From: CAZUGA01 sp964619885
GTDB lineage: Bacteria; Pseudomonadota; Gammaproteobacteria; Methylococcales; UBA1147
Length of the DNA: 64,000 bases
Assembly: GCA_964619885.1 (NCBI GenBank)
Contig: CAZUGA010000021.1
Coordinates: 9,474-73,473 of the forward strand
Reading direction: 5' to 3'
The first letter of the stretch is position 1, and each line of letters starts with the position of its first letter. The position numbers and the translations under genes were made by a program. The notes under the pieces are model-generated. The model worked only from the letters and a program-made list of their open reading frames with translations. It made no database searches and was not told the origin of the DNA. Positions 27,079 through 35,952 of this stretch are shown here, piece by piece.

Positions 27079-27873
27079 ATGGATACTGGATTATTTGTCC
27101 GTTTTGGGATTTTTCTTGGGGTATTGCTGCTGATGCTAGCATGGGAATGGAGGCATCCGTTTAGGCATTTTCTACAAACCAAATCGGAGCGTATTGCGAT
27201 CAATCTGGGTTTAATGGGGGCCAATTTTGTAGCGCTGCGTCTGTTCAGCGGGGGGGGTGCATTTTTTTGCGCAGAATACGCGTTAACCCATGATTTGGGC
27301 TTATTCAACCAGGTATCGGTGCCTAAATGGTGTAGCGCATTGATTTGTTTGGTCGTGCTGGATGTTGCGATCTATTTGCAGCACATCATTTTTCATAGAG
27401 TACCGATGCTATGGCGTTTGCACAAAGTTCATCATTGCGACTTGGGTTTTGACTCGACCACAGCCGTAAGATTTCATGCGGTAGAAATATTATTGTCTAT
27501 GTACTTTAAAATGATATTGGTCCTGTTACTGGGAGCGGCGCCGGTTGTTGTGCTGATTTTTGAGGCTGTGTTAAATGCCTGCGCGATTTTTAATCACGGT
27601 AATGTCAGGATTCCCCAGCCCTGGGAAAGTCGCGTGCGGATGATTTTGATAACGCCGGATATGCATAGAATTCATCATTCATTGAATCCGGTCGAAACCA
27701 CCAGTAATTATGGTTTCTCGGTGAGCTGGTGGGATAGAATCTTTGCTACTTATCAGCCGGTGCCACGTTTGGGGCACGATGAAATGGAAATCGGAATAAA
27801 ACAAGAGCGCTCAGTGGAAAACCTGGGTTTTGCAAGATTGTTGGCATTGCCCTTTTTGTCCGCAAATCGATAG
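27079..27873 (+). CDS. Sterol desaturase / fatty-acid hydroxylase superfamily membrane protein
   Basis: A 264-residue protein with about five membrane helices and the histidine clusters of non-haem di-iron hydroxylases: HIIFH (about residue 100), HKVHH (about residue 114) and HRIHHS (about residue 196), with an extra NHG and RFHAVE. The family introduces hydroxyl groups or double bonds into lipids using O2; bacterial members act on diverse lipids, and no sterol genes are seen here, so the substrate is open. The ATG at 27079 is preferred to the GTG one codon earlier. The spacing to the neighbouring glycosyltransferase gene (about 60 bases) allows a shared transcript. Confidence 0.87.
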   Translation: MDTGLFVRFGIFLGVLLLMLAWEWRHPFRHFLQTKSERIAINLGLMGANFVALRLFSGGGAFFCAEYALTHDLGLFNQVSVPKWCSALICLVVLDVAIYLQHIIFHRVPMLWRLHKVHHCDLGFDSTTAVRFHAVEILLSMYFKMILVLLLGAAPVVVLIFEAVLNACAIFNHGNVRIPQPWESRVRMILITPDMHRIHHSLNPVETTSNYGFSVSWWDRIFATYQPVPRLGHDEMEIGIKQERSVENLGFARLLALPFLSANR

Positions 27874-27971
27874 TGATGGATTGGTCAACATCGCTATTTC
27901 AAAACGAAATATTTTGGCTTTGAGATTGTAACGATATTCATTGCGCTAGTGATATAAATAATCAAAGAGAT

Positions 27972-28955
27972 ATGAAAATTGGCCCCTACAATTTAACCAA
28001 TAACCTGGTGCTTGCTCCGATGGCTGGCGTGACCGATCGCCCGTTTCGGCAGTTATGCAAGGAGTTTGGGGCCGGCTTGGCCGTGTCGGAAATGGTGTCG
28101 GCCAATCCAATGCTGCGCAAAAACAAGAGAACCCTATTAAAAGCGGACCATGTTGGCGAAACCGAACCCAGAACTATACAGATTTTGGGGGCAGAACCAG
28201 GTCAAATGGCTGAAGCGGCCAAATACAATGCCGAAAAAGGTGCCCAGATTATCGACATCAATATGGGTTGTCCGGCTAAAAAGGTTTGTAAAACTGCAGC
28301 CGGGTCAGCGCTGTTGCGAGATGAGCGTCTAGTACAGAACATATTGGAAGCGGTCGTGAGCGCAGTCGATCTTCCGGTTACATTAAAAATCCGCACGGGT
28401 TGGGATAAGGATCATCGAAATGCGTTGCGTATCGCCAAAATTGCCGAAAATTCAGGAATTCAAGCGTTAACCATACATGGACGTACTCGAGCTTGTGGGT
28501 TTTCCGGAGAAGCCGAATTTGGCACGATAGCGCAGGTAAAACAAAGCGTTCAAATTCCAGTTATTGCAAACGGCGATATTGATTCGCCTGAAAAAGCAAA
28601 ATTAGTGCTTCAAATCACCGGCGCAGATGCTATCATGATAGGCCGGGCTGCACAGGGGAGACCGTGGATATTTCAAGAAATTTTGCATTATTTGGAATGC
28701 AATCAAACGCTTGCGCCAATCAATTCGCTGGGTTTCTTGAATATTGTTAAGACTCATCTACGAAGTTTGTACGAGTTCTACGGATCGGATACCGGCGTTC
28801 GAATAGCCAGAAAACATATTGGTTGGTATCTGAAAAAAAACTGCGATGTAGCCCCCGAGGTTTTGAAATCTATAAACCAGAAGGAATTGCCAGAAGAACA
28901 ATTAGATTTTGTCGAATCTGTGTTAGATAAAACAAAAATGGGCCTAGCAGCATGA
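27972..28955 (+). CDS. dusB: tRNA-dihydrouridine synthase B
   Basis: A 327-residue FMN-dependent TIM-barrel enzyme that reduces uridine in the D-loop of tRNA. Motifs: LVLAPMAGVTDRPFRQLC at the N-terminus, INMGCPAKKVC containing the catalytic cysteine (about residue 100), KIRTGWD, the IHGRTRACGFSG loop and the FMN-phosphate site IANGDI...ADAIMIGRAAQGRPWIF (in parts). It overlaps fis by four bases, the conserved dusB-fis operon of gammaproteobacteria, in which dusB translation boosts fis expression. Confidence 0.96.
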   Translation: MKIGPYNLTNNLVLAPMAGVTDRPFRQLCKEFGAGLAVSEMVSANPMLRKNKRTLLKADHVGETEPRTIQILGAEPGQMAEAAKYNAEKGAQIIDINMGCPAKKVCKTAAGSALLRDERLVQNILEAVVSAVDLPVTLKIRTGWDKDHRNALRIAKIAENSGIQALTIHGRTRACGFSGEAEFGTIAQVKQSVQIPVIANGDIDSPEKAKLVLQITGADAIMIGRAAQGRPWIFQEILHYLECNQTLAPINSLGFLNIVKTHLRSLYEFYGSDTGVRIARKHIGWYLKKNCDVAPEVLKSINQKELPEEQLDFVESVLDKTKMGLAA

Positions 28956-29242
28956 ACCTCGAATCAACAACATCAAGCACCAATAGCATAAAGATGCCGG
29001 AAATCAAAGACCCCGATTGCTTGCTTTCCGAGCACGTGCGTCATGCTGTAGAGCAGTATTTCAGTCAGATTAACGGACATCCAGCCTCGGGTCTTTATGC
29101 AATGTTTATCAGTGAAGTTGAGAAACCACTGATAGAAACAGTTTTGAAACAAGTAGGCTTTAACCAGACTAAAGCATCCAAAGCTTTGGGTATCAGCCGT
29201 TCAACCTTACACAAGAAGATGAACTTATACGGTTTGGAATAA
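28952..29242 (+). CDS. fis: DNA-binding protein Fis
   Basis: A 96-residue nucleoid-associated factor. The C-terminal helix-turn-helix is clear (QTKASKALGISRSTLHKKMNLYGL), close to the Fis consensus. The N-terminal beta-hairpin arm and dimer helices are shorter and more divergent than in E. coli (98 residues). Fis bends DNA and regulates rRNA, tRNA and growth-rate genes. The ATGA overlap with dusB indicates translational coupling. Confidence 0.94.
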   Translation: MNLESTTSSTNSIKMPEIKDPDCLLSEHVRHAVEQYFSQINGHPASGLYAMFISEVEKPLIETVLKQVGFNQTKASKALGISRSTLHKKMNLYGLE

Positions 29243-29322
29243 GCCCTATGGCGCGCAACTATGATTTTAAACCGGCTTCACTGATTGTGATATACCTTCG
29301 TCTTTTCGCTGTTTGATTCCTT

Positions 29323-30882
29323 ATGAACTCAAAAATAACCCGGGCGCTGGTCAGCGTTTCCGATAAAACCGGTATTGTCGATTTTTGTAAAAAGCTGAAT
29401 GCGTTGGGTGTAGAGCTTTTATCGACCGGTGGGACCGCAAAACGATTGCTAGATAGTGGCATCCCGGTGATTGAAGTTTCTGATTATACTGGTTTTCCGG
29501 AGATGATGAGCGGGCGGGTCAAAACTCTGCATCCGAAAATTCATGGGGGAATACTAGGGCGTCGTGGCGTGGATGAGGCGGTGATGACAGAGCACAGCAT
29601 TTCGCCGATAGATCTGGTGGTGGTTAATTTGTACCCGTTTCGGGAAACTGTTGCCAATCCTGAGTGTGACCTGACAACCGCGATTGAAAATATAGATATC
29701 GGTGGGCCGACAATGATCCGGGCTGCTGCGAAAAACCATGAATCGGTTGCTGTTGTCGTCGATCCTTCGGATTACCTGGGATTGCTGGCGGAGCTTGATA
29801 GCAATCAGGGCGGATTGTGCTCGGATACCCGCTTTAATCTTGCGGTAAAATGCTTCGATCATACCGCCCAATACGATACAGCGATCGCTGGATATCTGGG
29901 CCGGGTTAAATCTGATCAATTCCCACCTGCTCTAAATCTTCAATTTGAGCATAGCCAATCAATGCGCTATGGTGAGAACCCCCATCAGCAGGCTGCTTTT
30001 TACGTAGACCCCAGCGCGTCAGTAGGCAGCATATCGACCGCCAAGCAGATTCAAGGCAAAGCGTTATCCTACAATAATATTGCCGATACCGATGCTGCGT
30101 TGGAGTGTGTAAAGTCATTCGATGGTGCAGTTGCGTGTGTGATCGTCAAGCACGCGAATCCATGCGGTGTAGCGTTGGCCGATAGCCTTTTGGAGGCTTA
30201 TGATAGCGCTTATGCAACTGATCCAACCTCGGCATTTGGCGGTATTATTGCGTTCAATCGGCCGTTGGATGAAAAAACCGCAACGGCAATCATCGACCGT
30301 CAGTTTGTCGAGGTCATTATCGCGCCGTCGGTTGATGCGACGGCCAAACAAATTCTGTTGGACAAGCAAAATGTGCGGGTACTGGAGTGTGGCCAATGGC
30401 CACAAAATGCCGCTTCGGCATGGGATTTTAAGCGCGTTGCCGGCGGATTATTGGTCCAAGACAATGATTCCGCAATTGTTACTGAGAGTGATATCAAAAT
30501 TGTATCGCAGCGAACGCCCAGCGAGCATGAGATACGTGACCTGCTGTTTGCTTGGAAGGTGGTGAAATTTGTCAAATCTAACGCGATTGTCTATTGCAAA
30601 GATCTTCAAACGATTGGCATTGGCGCGGGACAGATGAGTCGCGTATATTCAGCCAGAATAGCAGGTATCAAAGCTTCAGATGAAGGTTTGGAAGTGGCGG
30701 GATCGGTGATGGCGTCGGATGCTTTTTTCCCGTTTAGGGATGCGATCGATTCGGCGGCTGAGGCGGGGATAACCGCGGTCATTCAGCCAGGCGGTTCAAT
30801 GCGAGATGATGAAATTATCGCCGCTGCGGATTCGAACGATATGGCGATGATTTTTACCGGAATCAGACATTTTCGCCATTAG
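29323..30882 (+). CDS. purH: Bifunctional AICAR formyltransferase / IMP cyclohydrolase
   Basis: A 519-residue enzyme for the last two steps of IMP synthesis. The N-terminal cyclohydrolase domain (MGS-like fold, LVSVSDKTGIVDFCKKL and LSTGGTAKRL) occupies about residues 1-195. The C-terminal formyltransferase domain has RYGENPHQQAAFY, the catalytic KHANPCG (about residue 269) and GAGQMSRV. It is followed 9 bases later by purD, forming the usual purH-purD pair, and preceded by dusB-fis. Confidence 0.97.
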   Translation: MNSKITRALVSVSDKTGIVDFCKKLNALGVELLSTGGTAKRLLDSGIPVIEVSDYTGFPEMMSGRVKTLHPKIHGGILGRRGVDEAVMTEHSISPIDLVVVNLYPFRETVANPECDLTTAIENIDIGGPTMIRAAAKNHESVAVVVDPSDYLGLLAELDSNQGGLCSDTRFNLAVKCFDHTAQYDTAIAGYLGRVKSDQFPPALNLQFEHSQSMRYGENPHQQAAFYVDPSASVGSISTAKQIQGKALSYNNIADTDAALECVKSFDGAVACVIVKHANPCGVALADSLLEAYDSAYATDPTSAFGGIIAFNRPLDEKTATAIIDRQFVEVIIAPSVDATAKQILLDKQNVRVLECGQWPQNAASAWDFKRVAGGLLVQDNDSAIVTESDIKIVSQRTPSEHEIRDLLFAWKVVKFVKSNAIVYCKDLQTIGIGAGQMSRVYSARIAGIKASDEGLEVAGSVMASDAFFPFRDAIDSAAEAGITAVIQPGGSMRDDEIIAAADSNDMAMIFTGIRHFRH

Positions 30883-30891
30883 AATCATCCG

Positions 30892-32181
30892 ATGAAAGTA
30901 TTGATCGTTGGTGGCGGTGGGCGAGAGCATGCGTTGGCCTGGAAGGTGGCTCAATCAAGTCAGGTTGACCAGGTGTTTGTCGCACCAGGAAACGCTGGTA
31001 CCTCGACCGAGAACAAAACTCAGAACGTTTCCATCGGAGCGGAAGATATCCCGGCTTTGTTGGACTTTGCTGAAAATAAAGCAATAGATCTTACTATTGT
31101 TGGACCCGAAGTCCCGTTGGTTCAGGGCATTGTAGATATTTTTTGGGACCAAGGGTTGGCCTGTTTCGGACCCAGCCGCAAAGCGGCGCAATTGGAAGGT
31201 TCAAAAACCTTTTGTAAGGACTTCTTAACGCGCCATGCGATACCCACCGCGCAATTTGGAACTTTTACTGATGCGGACCAAGCGTGCGAATATGTACGCG
31301 AAAAAGGTGCGCCTATTGTGATCAAGGCCGATGGGTTGGCCGCCGGAAAAGGCGTGGTGATTGCTCAAACGGTAGATGAAGCATGCTTGTGTATTCAAGA
31401 CATGCTTTCCGGTAATAGCTTTGGAGAAGCGGGTTGTAGAGTCGTAGTTGAGGAATATCTGCAGGGTGAGGAAGCCAGCTTCATTGTGATTGCCGACGGA
31501 AATACCGCAATCCCGATGGCGACCTCACAAGATCATAAGCCTAGAGACAACGGCGACAACGGACCCAACACCGGTGGTATGGGGGCTTATTCGCCGGCTC
31601 CCGTTGTAACACCGGAAATCAATCAGCGTATTATGGATGAAGTCGTAGGACCGACTTTGGCGGGAATGAAAAAGGAAGGTATTCCGTATACTGGTTTTTT
31701 GTACGCTGGATTGATGATTGCTGCTGACGGTAGTGCCAAGGTCTTGGAGTACAATTGCAGATTAGGAGATCCCGAGACGCAGCCGATAATGATGCGGCTG
31801 AATAGCGACTTGGTTGATTTATGCCTAAGTGCAATGGAGCAGCGCTTAGCGGGCATGCAAACTGTTTGGGACTCAAGATCTGCGTTGGGTGTAGTGCTGG
31901 CGTCAGGCGGATATCCCGGCAGTTACAGCTCGGGCGAGACCATTAGCGGGTTAGAGGATGATTTGTCAGCCGATACTAAGATATTTCATGCTGGCACTAA
32001 ATTAGTCGAGGGGCGAACGATTACCGCCGGTGGTCGTGTTTTGTGTGCTTGTGCGTTGGGTGAATCCGTCAGCCAAGCTCAACAGGCTGCGTATCGATTG
32101 ACGCAGCGAATCCATTGGGATTCAGCCTATTATCGTACCGACATCGGATATAAGGCGGTCGCACGGAAAAATAAGACTTAG
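30892..32181 (+). CDS. purD: Phosphoribosylamine-glycine ligase
   Basis: A 429-residue ATP-grasp enzyme that makes glycinamide ribonucleotide from phosphoribosylamine, glycine and ATP. Motifs: MKVLIVGGGGREHALAWK at the N-terminus, KADGLAAGKGVVIA (ATP loop, about residue 145), QDHKPRDNGDNGPNTGGMGAYSPAP (about residue 215, shown in part) and EYNCRLGDPETQP (about residue 285). It is co-transcribed with purH. No clear terminator follows. Confidence 0.97.
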   Translation: MKVLIVGGGGREHALAWKVAQSSQVDQVFVAPGNAGTSTENKTQNVSIGAEDIPALLDFAENKAIDLTIVGPEVPLVQGIVDIFWDQGLACFGPSRKAAQLEGSKTFCKDFLTRHAIPTAQFGTFTDADQACEYVREKGAPIVIKADGLAAGKGVVIAQTVDEACLCIQDMLSGNSFGEAGCRVVVEEYLQGEEASFIVIADGNTAIPMATSQDHKPRDNGDNGPNTGGMGAYSPAPVVTPEINQRIMDEVVGPTLAGMKKEGIPYTGFLYAGLMIAADGSAKVLEYNCRLGDPETQPIMMRLNSDLVDLCLSAMEQRLAGMQTVWDSRSALGVVLASGGYPGSYSSGETISGLEDDLSADTKIFHAGTKLVEGRTITAGGRVLCACALGESVSQAQQAAYRLTQRIHWDSAYYRTDIGYKAVARKNKT

Positions 32182-32345
32182 CACAAGGATAGGTGTATGG
32201 GTAGTTGCAATTGAATGACTTGCTCTATACCAAATAACCAAAGTAATATCAGGCCTAGTCCGACTCAATCGATTATTAAACCGTATGTATACCCCCGGTG
32301 TGTACTAACAAAAATTCAACTGAATAAATGAATGTCTAGTTTTAC

Positions 32346-33431
32346 ATGGCAAAATCAGCGCTAATTACCGGTATTACCGGTCAAGACGGGGCCTATTTGG
32401 CCGAGTTTTTATTGGAAAAAGGCTATGACGTCCATGGAATAAAACGGCGCGCCTCGTCCTTCAACACAGATCGAATAGACCATCTTTACCAGGATCCGCA
32501 TATCACGGATCGTGATTTTATTTTGCATTATGGAGACCTGACCGATTCTAGTAATTTAATCAGAATTATTCAGCAAGTTCAGCCTCAGGAAATTTATAAT
32601 TTAGCGGCGCAAAGCCACGTTGCGGTCTCGTTCGAAGCACCTGAATATACGGCGGATACGGATGCGTTGGGTACACTCAGAATATTGGAAGCGATTCGTA
32701 TATTGGATTTGGAAAATAATACCCGGTTTTATCAAGCGTCGACATCAGAGTTATATGGTATGGTTCAAGAGATTCCGCAAACCGAAACAACGCCATTTTA
32801 TCCGCGTTCTCCGTACGCGGTAGCAAAACTTTACGCCTATTGGATTACGGTTAATTATCGCGAAGCTTACGGCCTCTACGGGTGTAACGGAATTTTGTTC
32901 AACCACGAATCACCCAAGCGTGGCGAAACTTTTGTCACGCGTAAAATCACCCGAGCGATCGCTAGAATAAAATTAGACCTGCAGGAATGTTTATATTTGG
33001 GCAATCTAGATGCCAAGCGCGACTGGGGACATGCTAAAGATTATGTGGAAATGCAGTGGTTGATGCTCCAACAAGATGAGCCTGATGATTATGTCATTGC
33101 CACCGGCGAGCAATATTCGGTTCGTGATTTTGTAACGGCCGCTGCCAAAGAACTTGACATAGAAATGCGTTGGGAAGGTCAAGGAATAGAAGAAATGGGC
33201 TACGACCAATCGGGTCGTTGCATCGTCCGGGTTGATCCCAATTATTTTAGGCCCACTGAGGTGGAAACCTTACTCGGCGATCCAAGCAAGGCCAAACGGC
33301 AGCTTGGTTGGTCGCCAAAGATTACGTTTCAGCAATTAGTGTCAGAGATGGTTCGGGAAGATGTGGATTTGGCTGAAAGAGATGCTTTATGCCGCCGGGA
33401 AGGTTTTAAAACCTTCGATTATCACGAATAG
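32346..33431 (+). CDS. gmd: GDP-mannose 4,6-dehydratase
   Basis: A 361-residue extended SDR that converts GDP-D-mannose to GDP-4-keto-6-deoxy-D-mannose, the first committed step to GDP-L-fucose and related sugars. The NADP-binding site is GITGQDGAYLAEFLLEKGY, with the R-R pair KRRASSFNTDRIDHLY that contacts NADP phosphate and GDP. The active site is STSELYG plus SPYAVAKLYAYW (Tyr-x-x-x-Lys), and NHESPKRGETFVTRKI follows. It is 17 bases upstream of the GDP-L-fucose synthase gene, so the two form one unit. It lies about 7 kb from the large glycan cluster. Confidence 0.96.
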   Translation: MAKSALITGITGQDGAYLAEFLLEKGYDVHGIKRRASSFNTDRIDHLYQDPHITDRDFILHYGDLTDSSNLIRIIQQVQPQEIYNLAAQSHVAVSFEAPEYTADTDALGTLRILEAIRILDLENNTRFYQASTSELYGMVQEIPQTETTPFYPRSPYAVAKLYAYWITVNYREAYGLYGCNGILFNHESPKRGETFVTRKITRAIARIKLDLQECLYLGNLDAKRDWGHAKDYVEMQWLMLQQDEPDDYVIATGEQYSVRDFVTAAAKELDIEMRWEGQGIEEMGYDQSGRCIVRVDPNYFRPTEVETLLGDPSKAKRQLGWSPKITFQQLVSEMVREDVDLAERDALCRREGFKTFDYHE

Positions 33432-33447
33432 GCGTTGAGTTTCGATT

Positions 33448-34401
33448 GTGTCTGAGAATTTGACAATCGACTCTAAAATATTCGTCGCTGGCCACCGGGG
33501 ATTGGTCGGTTCGGCAATTTCGCGTCGTCTTCGCCAGAAAGGCTATACAAATTTGCTCGAGCTGGATCGTCAGGAATTGGATCTTGGCGACTATCATGCG
33601 GTGCGCCAGGTATTCGAGACAGAACGTCCACACTGTGTCATTGATGCGGCTGCAAAAGTTGGTGGGATTTTGGCCAACAGCAAATATCCTGCTGATTTTA
33701 TCCGCGATAATTTGCAGATACAAAATAACCTTATCGATTGCGCATATAATGCGGGGTGTTCGAAATTTGTATTTTTGGGCTCTTCCTGTATTTATCCCAA
33801 ATTGGCGCCGCAACCCATGAAAGAGGATTACCTGCTGAGTGGTTCCCTGGAGCCGTCGAACGAATGGTACGCGGTGGCGAAAATCGCTGGGATTAAGATG
33901 TGCCAGGCTTACCGTATTCAATACGATTTTGACGCAATAGCGTTGATGCCGACCAATTTGTATGGCCCGGGCGATAATTTTAATCTAGAGAATTCGCATG
34001 TTCTGCCAGCATTGATCCGAAAATTCCATGAAGCCAAGCTATGCGATGAAGCGTCAGTCAGCATTTGGGGGACCGGCACGCCGCGGCGTGAATTTTTGCA
34101 TGTTGATGATATGGCGGACGCTACGGTATTTCTGACCGAGAATTATTCCGGTGATGAGATCGTGAACGTAGGGGTAGGGCGGGATGTGAGTATCAGAGAA
34201 CTGGCTGAGATGACCCGTGACATCATAGGGTTTCAGGGGCAGTTGCAGTTTGATACGTCCAAGCCGGATGGAACGCCACGGAAACTACTGGATGTATCGA
34301 GGCTTTCAACACTAGGCTGGAAGCCCTCGATAGATTTGCATAGCGGGATAACGACGACATACGGTTGGTTTCTTGAGCATGTTGGCGAAATTCGTAAATA
34401 A
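33448..34401 (+). CDS. fcl: GDP-L-fucose synthase
   Basis: A 317-residue extended SDR with the dual epimerase-reductase activity that makes GDP-L-fucose from GDP-4-keto-6-deoxymannose. The NADP site is KIFVAGHRGLVGSAI. The catalytic Ser-Tyr-Lys set is in FLGSSCIYPK and NEWYAVAKIAGIKMC. The strand NLYGPGDNFNLENSHVLPALIRKFHEAK and FLHVDDMADA follow as in E. coli Fcl. It starts with GTG at 33448, and pairs with gmd just upstream. Fucose is therefore a likely component of a surface glycan made by this organism. Confidence 0.96.
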   Translation: MSENLTIDSKIFVAGHRGLVGSAISRRLRQKGYTNLLELDRQELDLGDYHAVRQVFETERPHCVIDAAAKVGGILANSKYPADFIRDNLQIQNNLIDCAYNAGCSKFVFLGSSCIYPKLAPQPMKEDYLLSGSLEPSNEWYAVAKIAGIKMCQAYRIQYDFDAIALMPTNLYGPGDNFNLENSHVLPALIRKFHEAKLCDEASVSIWGTGTPRREFLHVDDMADATVFLTENYSGDEIVNVGVGRDVSIRELAEMTRDIIGFQGQLQFDTSKPDGTPRKLLDVSRLSTLGWKPSIDLHSGITTTYGWFLEHVGEIRK

Positions 34402-34738
34402 TTTACCCGAATAAACCGCCGATATCTTTTTGTCAAGGAAAACTTCTCAGCGGGTTCAGAATCGCTGTCGGTTAATTTGTCTGCCTGTTTATTTATAATG
34501 ACTAAGGTTTGTGGCTTGCAACAGAGTTTTGCTAGCAAATAGGCCGCAGAGTTAGGATTAATTATAGTTCTAATATATACTGGCTAGTTATCCAAATTTA
34601 TAGTATCCATAAAGTAACCATGCTGGATCGGGCACTTGATGGTTTTGGAATTCACCGGGCGATGCGGATTAGCGTTAGGTCTACTGAGCTTCAATGCCCT
34701 GTAAAGCACGACATAGTTATCGGCAAAAGGAATCAAAA
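34402..34738. other. Intergenic interval upstream of metK
   Basis: About 340 bases with no gene. A -10-like TATACT occurs at 34576-34581 without a good -35. No SAM riboswitch of a type I can recognise was seen. AAGGA lies just before the metK start. Confidence 0.45.
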
Positions 34739-35905
34739 GTGAGTCAAAATTTTATTTTTACCTCCGAATCAGTTTCTGAGGGGCATCCCGACAAAGTTTG
34801 TGATCAAGTTTCTGACGCGGTATTAGACGCATTGCTGGAGCAAGATCCTAATTCCCGCGTGGCTTGTGAAACGATGGTAAAAACCGGAATGGTTATTCTG
34901 GCAGGCGAAATAACTACGGATGCTTGGGTCGATACCGAACACCTGGTGCGTAATGTTGTCAAGGATATTGGCTATGATGACCCTTCTATAGGTTTTGATT
35001 GGCAAAGCTGCGCAGTGATGAACGCGATTGGCAAGCAATCTCCGGATATTGCGATGGGTGTAGACGACAGCGAAGACCATGAACAAGGTGCGGGTGACCA
35101 AGGGTTGATGTTTGGCTACGCGAGCAACGAAACCGATGTATTGATGCCCGCGCCTATTACCTACTCGCATCGATTGGTGCAACGTCAAGCCGAAGTCCGA
35201 AAAAGCAAGATTTTGCCTTGGTTGCGTCCCGATGCCAAAAGCCAGGTAACCTTTAGGTACGAAGATGATCGGCCAGTCGCGGTTGACGCAATTGTGCTAT
35301 CAACCCAGCACGCGCCGGACATTGGCAAAAAGGAGTTACGTGAGGCGGTGATCGATGAAATTATTCTCCCGGTAATGCCGAGCGAATGGATTCACAGTGA
35401 CACTCAGTTTCTAATCAATCCAACAGGACAATTTATTATTGGTGGCCCGGTCGGTGACTGTGGCTTGACAGGGCGTAAGATCATTGTAGATACGTATGGG
35501 GGGATGGCACGGCATGGGGGTGGTGCTTTTAGTGGAAAGGATCCTTCAAAAGTCGATAGATCTGCCGCATACATGGCCCGCTATGTGGCCAAAAATATTG
35601 TTGCGGCGGGCTTAGCCGAACGTTGCGAACTACAGGTTTCCTACGCGATCGGAGTGGCCGAACCGACCTCTATCAGTATCGAAACCTTCGGTTCCGGTAA
35701 GCTCGACGAGGATCGATTGATTGCAATCGTTCGAGAACATTTCGATATGCGTCCCAAAGGTTTGATCGCTATGTTGGATTTATTGAAACCGATATACCAG
35801 ACAACCGCATCGTACGGCCATTTCGGGCGTACCGAAGACACATTTTCTTGGGAGAAAACCGATAAAGCCGAGCAGCTAAAGGATGCGGCTGGGCTTTCAT
35901 CCTAA
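34739..35905 (+). CDS. metK: S-adenosylmethionine synthetase
   Basis: A 388-residue enzyme that makes SAM from methionine and ATP. Motifs: FTSESVSEGHPDKVCDQ at the N-terminus, GAGDQGLMFGYA (about residue 115), the phosphate-binding GGAFSGKDPSKVDRSAAYMARY (shown in part, about residue 255) and the C-terminal GRTEDTFSWE. The GTG start at 34739 is preferred to the upstream in-frame start at 34694 because AAAAGGA lies eight bases before it and the product then has the normal N-terminus. It is followed by ahcY and metF, so the window carries three steps of the methyl cycle together. Confidence 0.97.
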   Translation: MSQNFIFTSESVSEGHPDKVCDQVSDAVLDALLEQDPNSRVACETMVKTGMVILAGEITTDAWVDTEHLVRNVVKDIGYDDPSIGFDWQSCAVMNAIGKQSPDIAMGVDDSEDHEQGAGDQGLMFGYASNETDVLMPAPITYSHRLVQRQAEVRKSKILPWLRPDAKSQVTFRYEDDRPVAVDAIVLSTQHAPDIGKKELREAVIDEIILPVMPSEWIHSDTQFLINPTGQFIIGGPVGDCGLTGRKIIVDTYGGMARHGGGAFSGKDPSKVDRSAAYMARYVAKNIVAAGLAERCELQVSYAIGVAEPTSISIETFGSGKLDEDRLIAIVREHFDMRPKGLIAMLDLLKPIYQTTASYGHFGRTEDTFSWEKTDKAEQLKDAAGLSS

Positions 35906-35952
35906 AACCCATCGACTGACTTTTTATTAATTCAAAACCCGAGGATCGCACC

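Noticed and set aside
34402..34738. Possible SAM-sensing riboswitch before metK.
   Set aside because: None of the SAM riboswitch core patterns I know could be fitted to the sequence.
35906..35952. Possible SAH riboswitch before ahcY.
   Set aside because: The gap is only 47 bases, too short for the known fold together with the ribosome-binding site.
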